A stretch of DNA of 64,000 nt from Apostichopus japonicus. Taxonomy: Eukaryota; Echinodermata; Holothuroidea; Aspidochirotida; Stichopodidae. Positions 24,911-37,363 of this stretch are shown piece by piece. The number at the start of each line of letters is the position of its first letter. Position 1 is the stretch's first letter. The notes below the pieces were generated by a model. The model worked only from the letters and a program-made list of their open reading frames with translations, searched no databases and was not told the DNA's origin. The position numbers and the translations under genes were made by a program. Location of the stretch: the NCBI RefSeq assembly GCF_037975245.1, contig NC_092566.1, positions 13,622,001 to 13,686,000 on the forward strand, read 5' to 3'.

Positions 24911-27900
24911 TTGTGCACAGTTAGTGTTATCTCTAAGTGTGTCACTAGATTTGTCTCTCATATAAGTATAACTGCAAATATGGTAAAATTGCTAACCACA
25001 TGCATAAAGCTGCTCCAAGTAACTACCCCTGTATCTACTACTCTCTTCTGTAACAGACTAAGATGTTATGGCAGTTATGACTCTAGCGCGTGGAAACAAA
25101 TCTCCATAGAACTACCGTGTGATGAACTTTGACATACGAAAATCGGACACAGTTCTTTGCCAAATATGTAGCAACACAACTGGCAATGCGAGAACTTGAC
25201 AATTTGTACTGTGAGTTAGTTGACCTATGACCTTATCACGTGACATGATAATCATGAGCGAACGTTGAGCGCTGCGACAGCTGGTGTCCAGTGGGACCTG
25301 GTGGAGTTGTAAAGTGCTTTATTCAACAAAACGTATTTACGTACCTAATCAATCACTTACATTGTTTTCTTTTGTATAAGTAAAAATGGTTTTTATCTAA
25401 AGCCCCATTCTTATCAGACTAATAGATATGGATGGAATTTACATTTCTTACTGTTATTCAGACATTACGTAAACTATGTACTTGTCCAAGTGACTATAAA
25501 TTAATTAATTGAATGAATTAAACACAAATGAAAGGTATACATACCAAATGTTAATTTAACGTTAATGCAAAGATCTATAGCGGCATTGCATGAATAATAG
25601 GAAATGATGAAGCTTTCATTTCGTATGATATACCGGTAAACATCGTGTCCGTTCATTAACAATAAACACTTCATTCAAATAAACGTTGAAAACATGATCG
25701 TCGATACTGTTATTACTCTTAGTGGGCCTCACTACTTGGTAAAGGTCCTTGGAAGAAGGCTTCACACCCAGTACACGAAGAGTAGGCCTCACAGACCCCA
25801 CAATCTAACACCCGCCCACCCCTATTTATAAAATCCTGGATCTACGCTTGTGAAGCTTGATACAAACTTATATATTGGTACATGTATCGACGAGATAGGC
25901 CTATACCATTATTCATGATGTTATATTATATGCCACTGTTTCGTGTGCTTTGTAAATAACCACCATTGATTAACCACTTACCCATTCTTTGTATGCTGCA
26001 AATATATTGTATGCTTTTTCCCGAATTCCATTTACGCATATAGACAACCGTGACTGTTCCCAGTGTCGTATCGCAGTGGATAGTGATTTCACAATATCAG
26101 AATCGAGCACAACAATAGAAAATCCTTTTCACGACAAACCTTCTCCATATTGTTAATTAGCTATACAATCAAACTAGCACGTAAGAGTGATCCGCTACTC
26201 ATATCGAGGTGAACCATGTAACTGAAAAAACAACACAACTTTACACAGCTTCTGCTAATACAAAGTTAAAAGAATTTACCGACGGTGAAGTATTTCCAAA
26301 ACGAACTACTCTGTAACTCTGTTGCAATATGAAAGACAGCGTGCGGAATTGTAAACTCTTCTTCACTGCGAGACACTGCTTTCGCGGTTTGCAGTACTAA
26401 GTTAGAGAACTGCTTAAAGGTAAGCAAGAAGGAAGTGTGTGCCTAACCGCCCGGGAAACGAACACCTGTGCCGCATTGAATCGTTGTCAATTAAGCGACG
26501 CCCATCACTCAGCAGTACAAATTCCATCTAAGGTTTATTTGCATTGATGATAGACAACGTTTGCAGAGAGAATGTCACATTAGTGCAACATCAAATGATA
26601 ATTTGTACATTTCATCATTTATTTCCAAAGAAAGATTATTGTAGCAGGTTTTTTCAAATTATTATTTTTTTTTATAAACAGTTTGTGAATTCATACGCAC
26701 GTTTTAACATACTCTTTGTTAGTAACAATTCTCCACACACATGCTGCTTATGCAACGCGGCGATTATTAGAAAACAGAAAGATGCTAGGCATAGTATCCA
26801 CTAATAGCAATCCTTCTTTCCCATTCAAATTCTTCCGTTTTTCTCGAGAGGTTGGATTCAGATATTTTGCCAGTTTCAAGCAGCGAAATCAATATTCTGT
26901 GAAGAGCTTAATTGAGTCATCCAGGCCTCCTTCGCTGAATAAAATTGGCACTGCGAAGAAAACCTGACGAAGACTAAGTGTCCTTAGTAAACAATCCCGC
27001 CAAGTTCCGACATGAAGTCCTCTGAAATATTTTCCAAGCTTTAGATCCTTTCCACCGTATTCACCACTTTGCTCTCAGAAGGAAATCTCAAACGAGCTAA
27101 TCATCATGCGATCCTTTCTAAACCCGCGATAATAACCTTGTACATATTCCTGAGAAACGACAATTTGACCATAAAGTTTCCGTGTTTTTCGTCACCATTT
27201 GCCAAGTAATATCATTGTGAACCTATCACGGCTTGACACTTCAGCCGACTCAATGCCAGTTTCTGGTCGCATATCGAAGTAAAGACGAAGACTGCTCGGC
27301 CAAATACTGGTCACACGCCCGTTAGCTAGTTAGCAGCCAATGAAATACAAATTAGATCAAATCGCATCTTCCTCCTGGGGAATGAGACGAGGCGATTTTT
27401 GCTCAATTTAGTTGACACTCATCCCATCAATTGTTGCTAAAAGTCATTTTGTAATTCATTAGATATGACGTAGAGGAGACGTAGAATCCGTCTTAGATAA
27501 ATATAGGGATGTCTTCATGACGTAGTCAGTATCGCACCATTGAGAAATATATGAATGAAATGGATCAGTACCAGCAATGGTATATAAATAGTAGTGAACT
27601 CTACGCTAGTAGATACAGAATTACATGTGTCTTCGGTAGCTTTGATAAGAAACTATTTATGAGATGAATTTGTTTTAATGTTACAAATGATATTACAGAC
27701 AACAGTTCTAGACTGCATTCTTCAATTCAGACGAGGACTTGCTTCTTCTATGAAACTTAGAAGCACAGTTTGTAACCATAGTAGGACTTGGTTTGTTCGA
27801 CTTAGTTAGTAGAGCGTAATATTGATATGGTAATTGAAAGGTTAAATCGACGTAGGAGCTACCGAAGGAAAGCTTTATGTTAAACACCGCTTAGTACAAC

Positions 27901-27998
27901 ATATTAAAATATGGACAGCTGGTAAGGCTAATACTATAGGAAACGAAGAGTGGGAAGCACCGTTTCACTTTCCCATAGCAGTTAGCATCTAACCGATG
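24911..27998. other. unique AT-rich sequence; TATA-like word, no gene seen
   Basis: A TCACGTGA palindrome sits at 25236-25243. TATATAAATA at 27581-27590 fits a TATA box, but no initiator, frame or downstream exon supports a promoter. Frames of 61-86 codons have no recognised motif. Confidence 0.45.
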
Positions 27999-28123
27999 AA
28001 GTATAACAACCAATGTAGCCTATAACAGTGTATAACATTGTATAACAGTGTAACAGCCAATGTATAACAGTGTAACAGCCAATGGATAACAACCAATGAT
28101 GTATAGCAGTTAGTATAAATAGT
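27999..28123. repeat. degenerate minisatellite, about 22-bp unit
   Basis: Built from ATAACAGTGTAACAGCCAATG-type units with partial units between them. The two best copies are at about 28040-28083. Confidence 0.8.
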
Positions 28124-31100
28124 GAAGAGAAAAACCAATGTACTAAGTAGACATTTTGATTTTACATTGCTGTTTAAAGGCATCTCCAAGACACGGATGA
28201 GATGTACTTCATCATGATAAAGGTATCTCTGATTTTCATGCATAAGCATTGATTCCACAGATGTATCTGTTAGGATACAAAAATATATGCTTATATATAT
28301 CTTTGATGAAACGTTATGGAGTTAGGTATTAAATGTTTTCAAGGCCATGTGACCTGGACAGGTTTTGTTTTGGTCATTTTATTGCAGCTGGATCAAAGGA
28401 TTAAAGTAACAACATGATAAACTTGCGAAGACTCTGAGAATAATTTTAATATCTTAAGGATTGCGACATAGTATAGTCTTGACAATTGAAAACCCATTAC
28501 ATGTGTATATAATCAAGTTAACCGTGTTAAGTATGTTTCTACCAGGTTTTAACATTTCTTATTTTAGCCGCTTTAGTTGACACAGAAACACAAAGGAAGA
28601 AATAATTTGTTGCAAATTTGAAATAACCTGTTCAGATCGTTCATTTAACTGTGCTTGTCATTTTCTTTAGTTTTACAATTTTAAATTTTTCATGGAACAA
28701 CACCGTTATCAGCATACGCATGAAATATATACGTGCTATAATTGAAGCCAAGGCTTCGAAATACCTACATCGGCTATATGTTATGCCTATAAAACAGGAT
28801 TACAAAAAGAGAACCCACCGGCATCTCAATATATGCGAAAATGCGCCTACGGGTTCTTTTCGCAAGGACAAATTTGACAGATTTTCTAATTATTCTTCAT
28901 TTAATCCACATTTTACGAGCACCCTTGTGTCCTTGACATTGGCTAGTTTAGAGTGAATTAATATCAAACTAGTCTCAAATTGTATTACAATTTCCATATA
29001 GTTGTATTATAAGACAGATGACAGACAACGTTAAATTTTTGAGAAAATTAAGTATGTCGTTGTGTTTTCTGCAAACGTCTTTCCAACCGTGTAACAGTTC
29101 AGGCGGACAAATGTGTGTTCATGGAAGCGTCCTACGGGCGGACGAATGTGTCTTCCTGGAAGCTCCCAAGGAGATGACTCGTAAAATCATGACGGTTCTT
29201 TGTTTCATTCAATGAGTCCTGTTTTCCGCAGAGAGTTGAAACCATTTTTGGCCTCCGTGTATCGTTGTGATTTATCTGTATACCCTTTAAAATCTGCTAC
29301 ATTATCCTCAAGTCACGGTAGGCGTTGAAGTGTAAAGTTATCAACGGAACAGGAAATGCAATAAATACTTCATCGTGTTCTTCTAATCCTCAATCGAAAA
29401 TGTTCTTCATTGATTTGTAGTTGCACTGAAAATGGGATCAAGTTCTCAATTATCTCGTCACTTGAAGCCCCAGATAATGAACTTATTGATTTTTGTACCT
29501 TGTCGTTTGCTATTCAGTAACGTTGTATACCATTCCTTATACGGTGCGGTATATGAATATAAGTTACGTCAGACCTTGATAATTTCAAAACAGAAATTGG
29601 TAATATATGGATTAGGAGAACAATAATGAAGGCGGATAGGGGAAAATGATGGGGTTTGTTAATTGCGTATTGTGCAACCTTGGCACTAGGTCATGTCAAC
29701 GAATGGATTGATAAATATAATGGTTTGGACAAAAGAGTATTAAATAGCATATCTACTCAGAAATGGTATCCAGGCTTTCTTAAATATAAATTTCCAATAT
29801 ACTTAACAAATATTATCTAATAAACCTTCTTTGACCTTTTGTTTTCACCACTTTTCGAAAATTCGCTTTTTGAAAAATATGAGATTAAAGACAATCCAAC
29901 AATTCATGATTTAATGTTAATAATATGTTAATAATATGAAGAAATAGTCTATAGCAATAGCCACACTATAGATGTACGTTGTCCTACTCAAATGGTAATA
30001 AGATGAAAAAATATGAGGGCGCTCAGTCAATATATGGTTTAACTATCATTGTAATATTGCTAGCATTGGAATTCATATTTTATATTGTGCATTGAACTTA
30101 TCGTGAAGGCATGGATATATTGTGAGATGCTGTCAGATTTCAGTGAAACAAGTTACAGCATATAGCATTACAGCATATTATTATAGTTAAAACACCACGA
30201 AAAGGAAAACTGTAAATGACATATTTAGGCCTACTTTAAGCGTTGTAGAATAAAGTAAGCGTCATGTTAAACGTCACATGACTGCAAAGTATAGTCTAAT
30301 AAACTAATCAAAATTTACTTGTTAAATTGAGGGTACGATGATGAACAAATAATATCATCACTTACATTGTGAATCTTAGCCCTCAATTTTCAAAGTTATA
30401 TATTAACTGAAACGATATCATATTGTTATTAAGACCCGTCAAGCTAACATGGAACTAAAGTTCAAACTCGTATGTTGAAATATAAAGAAATTGTAGTGTA
30501 AAAATGTAGTGTAAAAATCATATATCGTTCAATCCATTACGATTGCATGAAGCTGTAACAGCATACTGTAACAGCAAAATAAGGAAATCAGCGAGAGGTC
30601 AAGTTTTTATCGGATTTAAAACTTTTTAGGGTTTTGAAAAAAATAACCATAAATGTTAAAAAAGAAGTGTAATATTATGAAGTCGATATGGTAGATAATG
30701 CATATAAAGACATTTATGTCTCTTCCATCCATCGAGTGGGTTGTGTGACGTCAAAAGTGGGTGTTTATTAACAAAATAATCATCTTAAAGTATTAAAATA
30801 GACTTGATAAAAATCAACTAATTTTGTTTTGGATGCAGCTCTTCCTCCCAATAGGAAGCAATTCCCTTTAGAATGCCATATCAGTAATATACGATCACAA
30901 AACCTCTTTCGCCTATTTGATATTATTTACATTATCATAGTACTTGACCACAGAAACGGGATTATCGGCGATTAGCAATCATATTACGCGATCGATGAGA
31001 AGTAATTGTGTTTATTCAGGAAACGATATTACATAGATATAACTCCAGCAGCATTGCGAGTTGATTTTTTACATTTTCGATTGATATACTTTGATGGTAT

Positions 31101-33241
31101 TCTTGCATCATACCATTAAATTCATTCACAATCTTTCAATCCAAGCAATTGAGGAATAAAAATCAACTACTTTCGTCGGGAAAATTTCAAATTTGCTTTT
31201 TCATGTCACTATAATATCAAAAAGAGGTCTGGGTAACGAAAAGCAATCCTTCATTACTCGTTATAATTAACCCCTTTTAGATTTAAATAATTAGAAGGCG
31301 GTCTTTACGTTTGATCAATAACAATCTTATTTGAGATAAACTTGGCGAATATAAAATGCAAATAGCGCGGAATTTAAAGTAAAATACAACTTGATACTTT
31401 CAGTTTTAGAATATATTCTTTTAGTTGTTCAAATCTCTGGATGCATTCAGTCACCTTTCAACACAATAACAGACAGAAATAATTTATTTTTCATGAAACT
31501 TTTCCAAAATGTGTAGCTTTCGTTTGTATGTTAGAATCGAAGGTTGGGAAGAAGGTTGGGTTGGGATAGGAAGTTATGGGGTAGTCAACTTTCAAGGATG
31601 AAATAAATAATGTTTTTACTCTGTTAGCGTGTGATTCAGTGAATATAGTGTAAAAAGTGTTAAATGGTATATTAATTCATTGATTAAAGTGAGTGCAACA
31701 GATAATCATTGAATCACATTGCCTTCTCATTGATGACTTTCCTCGAGATCACAAAGATGTCACTGTTTCGTTTTATATTTCGGAATTGTTCCGTTTATGC
31801 ACAACCCTCTTCATTTTCAATCAAGTCTAATTGCATTATAATCCAAAACCACCAGAGGGGGAAAGGTGTTATGGTCAATATCATTATGAAGTCTCAAGAA
31901 GGGGTTTGTATGATCATACGATCAAAACATTATTATTAATTCAAATGATCATTAAAAGGAATCTCTGCATCTGTCACTTGCGAATGCATTTTTTCCTCTG
32001 CATGAGAAGAGATAAGCACTTATCCTAGGACGTCTGTCACTGATTGCTGTAATAGCAAGAGGAAACCGATTGAATGATTCGTAGCGCTTACTAAGGTATC
32101 ATATCGTGAAATTCTGTGGGCTCCTTAGAGGGCAAAATGCCAGTGGCAATTTTTGGATGTTTATTTGATACTACAATTACAATCGCATATACTATTTTTC
32201 GTCAGTGGAGTGAATTTGGAATGACCGATAAATCGCGGGCTTCAGAGAGGGAAAGTCCAATAATTGAAGTGAAATATTAAGTAATGATTTGGGGCTTAAA
32301 TACTACCTTTATTAACTTTTCATCTTTTTTAGGAAATAGATTCTAAGTTTGACACAACCATCAAAGCCAGAGACTTCAAGTTTACTTTTAATGTGAAGAT
32401 ATAATTTATTTAATATAATTTCATTGAACGAGTAGTATAGATATAACCACATTAAGAGCATTTACAAACGTTTCAAAAAATCTAAACTTTAACATTATCA
32501 CCAATAAACCAAATTTCGTTCGTTTCTTCAAATTTGTCGTTATTGTTTTCATAATGTTCCAAAATCAAAGCAGAAAGATATTTTCAAGTTCCTGACGACA
32601 TAGAAATCGGACTGTTTGATGATATTAATATAAATACGCTTTGTTTTCAGTGGCATAGTTTCGTTGTATGATGGACTTCGGAGAAATGAAGCAGGAACGA
32701 TAGCATGATTTACACTTGATCTCGATGCCTTTGTTTTTATACTGACGTCATTTAACGTATGAAGAAGAAAAAAACGTTTTTTTTTATACACTATGACGTC
32801 TTAGTATCACAAATTCATTCTTTCGAGGAATTAAGAGTTAGCGCTCTCAGTGAAAGTCAGTATTCTATAACTATTTCCCTTGGGGGAAAGCACAAAAACA
32901 GCCGGCATATTTAACCGCATTTACGGTGGAAAGCTATGTCAAATGAATACTGGATATAACAACTGCATGTCCACTGCTTGCTATTGCTTGTCAACTATAC
33001 TATATGTACTTGCATTCATCCATGCATGCAATGTATACGTATAATATTCCGCAGCTAACACTTGCTATAGCGTGCAGAAACTATAGGTAAGAGAAATATG
33101 AGTTGTATGTGTGTTAGTTACTTAAGAGGGCTGAGCAGAGATAAACACTGTTAATTATAAATAAATATATAATCATAATAAATCCTTTCTAATGGTTTGC
33201 AACAAAGCATATCTATAAAGGTCTGCTCCTCGTTACAATAT
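28124..33241. other. unique AT-rich sequence with small tandem duplications
   Basis: Two-copy repeats only: a 35-bp unit at 29102-29171 (GGCGGACAAATGTGTGTTC type), a 12-bp unit near 29914-29937 and a 13-bp unit near 30493-30518. CRE palindromes occur at 30746-30753 and 32743-32750. Frames of up to 101 codons have no recognised motif. Confidence 0.5.
29102..29171. repeat. 35-bp tandem duplication
   Basis: Copy 1 is 29102-29136 and copy 2 is 29137-29171. They share GGCGGAC, AATGTGT and TGGAAGC blocks with scattered substitutions. This lies within a 65-codon frame, which remains open only because 35 bp happens to carry no stop there. Confidence 0.8.
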
Positions 33242-33875
33242 AGACAACAGAGAAATGATACACAATAACTACAATGTCCGTACAACACGGAAAGCATGGA
33301 AATAATGCACAATAACTGCAATGTCCGTTGTTCGTACAACATGGAAAGCATGGTAATAGTGCACAATATGTCCGTTGTTCGTACAACATGGAAAGCATGG
33401 TAATAGTGCACAATAACTGCAATGTCCGTTGTTCGTACAACATGGAAAGCATGGTAATAGTACACAATAACTGCAATGTCCGTTGTTCGTACAACATGGA
33501 AAGCATGGAAATAATGCACAATAATTGCAAAGTCCGTTGTTAGTACAACATGGAAAACATTGAAATAATGCACAATAACTGCAAAGTCCGTTGTTCGTAC
33601 AACATGGAAAGCATGGAAAAATTAATGCACAATAACTGCAAAGTCCGTTGTTCGTGCAACATGAAAAACATGGAAATAATGTACAATAACTGCAAAGTCG
33701 TTGTTCGTAGAACATGGAAAGCATGGAAATAATGCACAATAATTGCAATGTTCGTTATCGTTACAGCATATAGACATCATAGAAATAATGCACAATACCT
33801 GTAATGAATGTCGATAGTTACAGCAAAGATAACATAGAAATAAATGATGCACAAAAAAATAACTGAAATGCCTCT
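33242..33875. repeat. 54-bp minisatellite, about 12 copies, decayed at both edges
   Basis: Unit starts: about 33242 (partial), 33281, 33335, 33382, 33436, 33490, 33544, 33598, 33655, 33708, about 33761 and 33817. Lengths are 54 bp except 47 (copy at 33335, 7-bp deletion), 57 (33598) and 53 (33655). The central copies are nearly identical and the edges are divergent. The unit has no stop on the minus strand in any frame, and 54 is a multiple of 3. Each minus frame therefore yields a periodic 18-residue peptide, one of them Cys-rich (CSYCALLPCFPCCTNNGH). The resulting 159-, 140- and 105-codon frames overlap one another and shift at the odd-length copies, so I regard them as artefacts. Confidence 0.95.
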
Positions 33876-33918
33876 CGAAATAGGGATCCAAACCCTGAAT
33901 GTCATAATCACAATTTAC

Positions 33919-33960
33919 AGCAACAACAACAAGGTCAAAAACAACAAAACAACAACAACA
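33919..33960 (+). repeat. imperfect (CAA)n microsatellite
   Basis: CAACAACAACAA followed by interrupted ACAACAAAACAACAACAACA. Confidence 0.85.
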
Positions 33961-34057
33961 TAGACATCAGAGAGATCAAAGATCAGCGACATGAAAAGGA
34001 AAATATAACTATTGGAATCATTAATGCGCCACCATATCATACAATCAACCTTTAAGT

Positions 34058-34070
34058 TAGCTCAGTGGTT
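34058..34070 (+). promoter_or_regulatory. pol III A box of the SINE
   Basis: TAGCTCAGTGGTT, a close fit to the tRNA D-arm A box. Confidence 0.7.
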
Positions 34071-34102
34071 TACGCCGGTGCCTTCCAATCAAAAGGTCCC
34101 CC

Positions 34103-34113
34103 GGTTCGAGTCA
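34103..34113 (+). promoter_or_regulatory. pol III B box of the SINE
   Basis: GGTTCGAGTCA, a close fit to GGTTCGANTCC, with two differences at the last bases. Confidence 0.7.
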
Positions 34114-34440
34114 CTCCAAGATTAATGTATGTCGTCCAGTTACAGAGTTGTTGACAATTGACAATTCAGAATCATGGACGTTAAATATGAATCTAAGAGA
34201 CTGACTTCGGTCAGCTTGCGGCTTTGATAAGCCAATGAGGCTTCTTCACGACTTCCTGCTTGCAGGAGGATCTAAAATACATACATACATACACCCATAC
34301 ATACAATATGTTGTCAAATTGAATGTAGACTTCAGTAAAGTTACAGACAACTGAAAATTCCATATATGACAAATGGTGAAACTTTGCACTCTGCATGCAG
34401 GGAACTGACACTTGCCTTTAAAATGTATTACTGATAAATA

Positions 34441-34490
34441 AGAAAGACAGAGAGAGGTGGAGACAGACAGACAGATAGACAGACGTGGAG
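34441..34490 (+). repeat. degenerate (GACA)n tract
   Basis: Interrupted AGACAGAGAG...GACAGACAGACAGATAGACAGACG. Confidence 0.8.
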
Positions 34491-35939
34491 TGAGAGATAT
34501 CTCACGATCGATTCATTGGTTTTAGTATAAACAGTCATGTTCGTTTCCTGACAGGAACTGGACACTTTGTCATCATGACATCTATATTTCATGCAAATAA
34601 ATGGATTCTACGATTACTATCAGCAAAATGAACAATCTCTACATGACGTACATCTCTGCGCGGAATTACCAAAGGGCATGCATAAGGTAACTAGCCATAT
34701 CATGTAATTTCTTTCGACTTGTACTGCAGTCTCCTCTGAGTTATTTTCCATGCACAATTTTTCTTGAAAAAAAAATCGGTCTTTGTAAACAGTAAAAAAA
34801 AGGAACTTTCAAGTGATATGTTGAGAGTGATTACTGAAAAGGGCAACATCAATTTAAAAGTGACATGAATATATTCGTATTATGTGGTCTAGTGCAATAA
34901 ATTAACTTAAAACCTGAAACATCATCAATAACAAAGATGTAACCAAAATAGAAACAAGTCAAGCATTGAAAACTGTTGGATTAGAATTATGGAATAGGTA
35001 ATTTCAAGAAAGATTTTAAACAGAGTTAAGTTAAGTTGGTGATGTGTTAAATACTAGCAACATTTAAAGCAGGCGTCACAGAATAACCTTTTGATCCAAC
35101 ATCCCAAATGCCTGAATTCTTTAATATAATAAACGTCTATTGAAATATAGCAAGGCTCTGCAATATTTGAAAAATGTTAGCTTCATTCTCCAGCAAGAAC
35201 GTTAAATTTGATGGCTATAAGAATATTTTGGAAAGCCAACAAACTCCAGCTGTCTGTTCAGGATGCCAAACTAAATCGTTGGCACGGAAATCCATGATAT
35301 ATTACTGCAATCCATTATCTCATAGCGAAATTGAAAAGTAAATATTGAAGTTAAATATTTAAATATTACTAGATGGATCTATATGAAAATATGAGGTCCC
35401 ATGTGACAAATATGATGGCACGGAAGTTGACTCCCTATAACAAATTTTCACGCACAGAGTGAAAATTGTGTTTGCTGTGCCATCAAGGACACACTGAGTA
35501 AATATAGCGTTAGATGGAATGATAGTTAATGAAAGGAAGCAAGTGCAGGTATTATCAAGAGATGCCTGCAGGAGTTTAACCTTTCGTAAACATTATCGAA
35601 TGTTTTAAAAGGCGAGAGGTGTATTTCTACAACGGAAAATGCTGGTTTCGGTGGAAGGGTAGTGCAACTCGTGTAAACACAGACGGCCATATTATCTTTC
35701 CGGGTGTGCGTAAATAAAGAAAGCTATATTAAGGAATGAATGGCGTTTACAACATGGGCGACGCAAAGGTATTGACTAGGGGAGAGAGACACGAACTTTA
35801 ATAGCAAGTGGGACGCACCACATGAATTTTATGTGTATTACTTAACACAAATCAATTGGGAATGAACAAGGGAACTTGTCGAGTTTACCAAAGAGACACT
35901 TTCGTTTACGAGAATGAGCACTTCTAAATATCACAAAAC

Positions 35940-36215
35940 ATGAAAAGGGCGCTATTCATTAACATAAATGGACATGACATTCTTATGAAAATGCGAACGT
36001 CGTTACAAGAAGATGGAGTGGATACGTGCCCACCCAATATTTGCCGCTCGTGTTTCGTAAAGAGAAATAAGCTTCAGTTTGCTTTACTTCCATACTTCCT
36101 CATACTGGGAGCATCTATATATAGTAATCACAAACTCGTGCATTCTATACTTATAGATGAGAATTTATCATTGAATAATAGTGTAGTCTTTGCAAGATCA
36201 CAGCATGTATGTTGA
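35940..36215 (+). other. 91-codon open frame with a Cys-pair motif (possible diverged fragment)
   Basis: The frame encodes EDGVDTCPPNICRSCFVKRNK around residues 24-44. A pattern of the form D-x-P-x-I-C-x-S-C-F recalls the zinc-binding segment placed before the core in RAG1-like/Transib-type proteins of marine animals. The resemblance rests on about ten residues. The flanking residues fit nothing I know, and an in-frame TAA lies five codons upstream of the ATG. It could be a decayed fragment or coincidence. Confidence 0.12.
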
Positions 36216-36698
36216 AGCGCATTCAGGCGATTCAAAGTTGCAACATTCTTTATCCAGATTATGTAAAAGTCGGTTTGATCTGTTTACCGCTTCTTAGCAG
36301 TAGCCTATACACCACGTTATTACAACTCATTTTGTCTAAGTTATAGCTCAGGAAATTATTAGTCAAGAACTTTCCGTGATGTAATGATGATTTATTCGCA
36401 ATGTTCCAGAATATATTTGAAAACGGTAGATTCTGTGTTTTTTTAGCCTGTACGTCAGCAAGACCAGCAAACTGTCCCAAAGGTGGTCTGCAGGCTAATT
36501 CTGTTTAAGTAACGGTGACATAAGGGAACGCCGTTGTTGTAGGTAAAGGTTTCGTTACTACGTTAGGAGCGCTGATATGATCTTAACCAGAATCGTCAAG
36601 TGGGCGATTATACTAATTATAGGTACTTTGATGTAATTACCATCTGTTACCTTTAGATTCACTCCTATAGCATAATACGCTCAAGATTCTTCACTCAT

Positions 36699-36706
36699 TG
36701 ACGTCA
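36699..36706. promoter_or_regulatory. CRE palindrome TGACGTCA
   Basis: Full consensus CREB/ATF site, 35 bp from an identical one at 36734-36741. No gene start is visible nearby, so function is unproven. Confidence 0.3.
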
Positions 36707-36733
36707 AAAGACCAGGCAAGGGACACACAATGA

Positions 36734-36741
36734 TGACGTCA
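36734..36741. promoter_or_regulatory. CRE palindrome TGACGTCA
   Basis: Second of a close pair with 36699-36706. Confidence 0.3.
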
Positions 36742-37351
36742 TAAGAAGATCATTTCATGCCGACTGATTCTCGGAGCAAGGGCAAGTTACACAGCTTAAA
36801 GTAATGTGCAACACATAGCTTAAAAGTTCATGTTTGCGTTTTATGATAATCAATGCGTTACCAACTGCTTCGCATATTGTTTGCCTTGTTTCCAGTAGTC
36901 TTATTAACTCCACAATATCACATAGGTTCTCAGACAGGCAAAGTGCGATAAAGTGAAAGTAAATTTTATGACGCCAGTGAGGTTTTCAAAACCCTTTCAA
37001 CAATAATGAGGGCACGCGGAACCTTATAGCAGGGAAAACATGAAATATTTATACTCAGGCAGTTTGTGTATTGGTCTCCTCGTGATACTGGATTGTTTTT
37101 CCAACAAAACCATGGGGATATTCATACGTCATAGCTCCACGACATAAGAAAGGGATTATGCGCAGGTAGAACTGTCCGATCTTTTGTTTCCCGTATAATG
37201 GTAAATATTCTTTTTCCGTAACGGGGATATGTGCATCCCTAAGTGTTGGGTCACATGGATTAGGCCCACGTGCAAGTTTCGTGCGCACAACTGACATGGG
37301 GTTATTATCACCTTAATGTAATGTGGTATTGTAGGTGGCGGGATGCCGGGT

Positions 37352-37363
37352 GGGGGGGGGGGG
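37352..37363 (+). repeat. homopolymer G run (12 G)
   Basis: G run in a local G-rich patch (GGTGGCGGGATGCCGGGT upstream). Confidence 0.85.

Larger units (their letters stand above)
34051..34304 (+). mobile_element. tRNA-derived SINE
   Basis: The head looks like a tRNA. An A box TAGCTCAGTGGTT (34058-34070) and a B box GGTTCGAGTCA (34103-34113) are spaced as in tRNA genes, with an anticodon-arm-like CCTTCCAATCAAAAGG between them. The tRNA-unrelated body then holds three successive hairpins: CTGAC-TTCG-GTCAG (34201-34214), AAGCC-AATGA-GGCTT (34229-34243) and CCTGC-TT-GCAGG (34255-34266). The tail is (ATAC)n from 34276. Such a unit would be transcribed by RNA polymerase III and copied by a partner LINE; that is family knowledge. 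No clear target-site duplication was found. I cannot name the SINE family. Confidence 0.7.
34305..37351. other. unique sequence with two CRE palindromes and one weak coding-like frame
   Basis: Apart from the (GACA)n tract and the entries for 35940-36215 and 36699-36741, nothing is seen. Frames at 36259-36480 and 37055-37297 (minus) have no recognised motif. Confidence 0.45.

Noticed and set aside
27500-27620. TATATAAATA with an upstream TGACGTAG as a promoter
   Set aside because: TATA-like words are common in this AT-rich sequence, and no initiator, transcript evidence or coding exon follows.
33269-33748. 159-codon Cys-rich minus-strand frame
   Set aside because: It lies wholly inside the 54-bp minisatellite, overlaps equally open frames in the other phases, and changes phase at odd-length copies. 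No signal peptide or start context supports it.
33242-33875. CRISPR-like appearance of the 54-bp array (also 46- and 34-bp arrays)
   Set aside because: Units are contiguous with no unique spacers, and the setting is eukaryotic.
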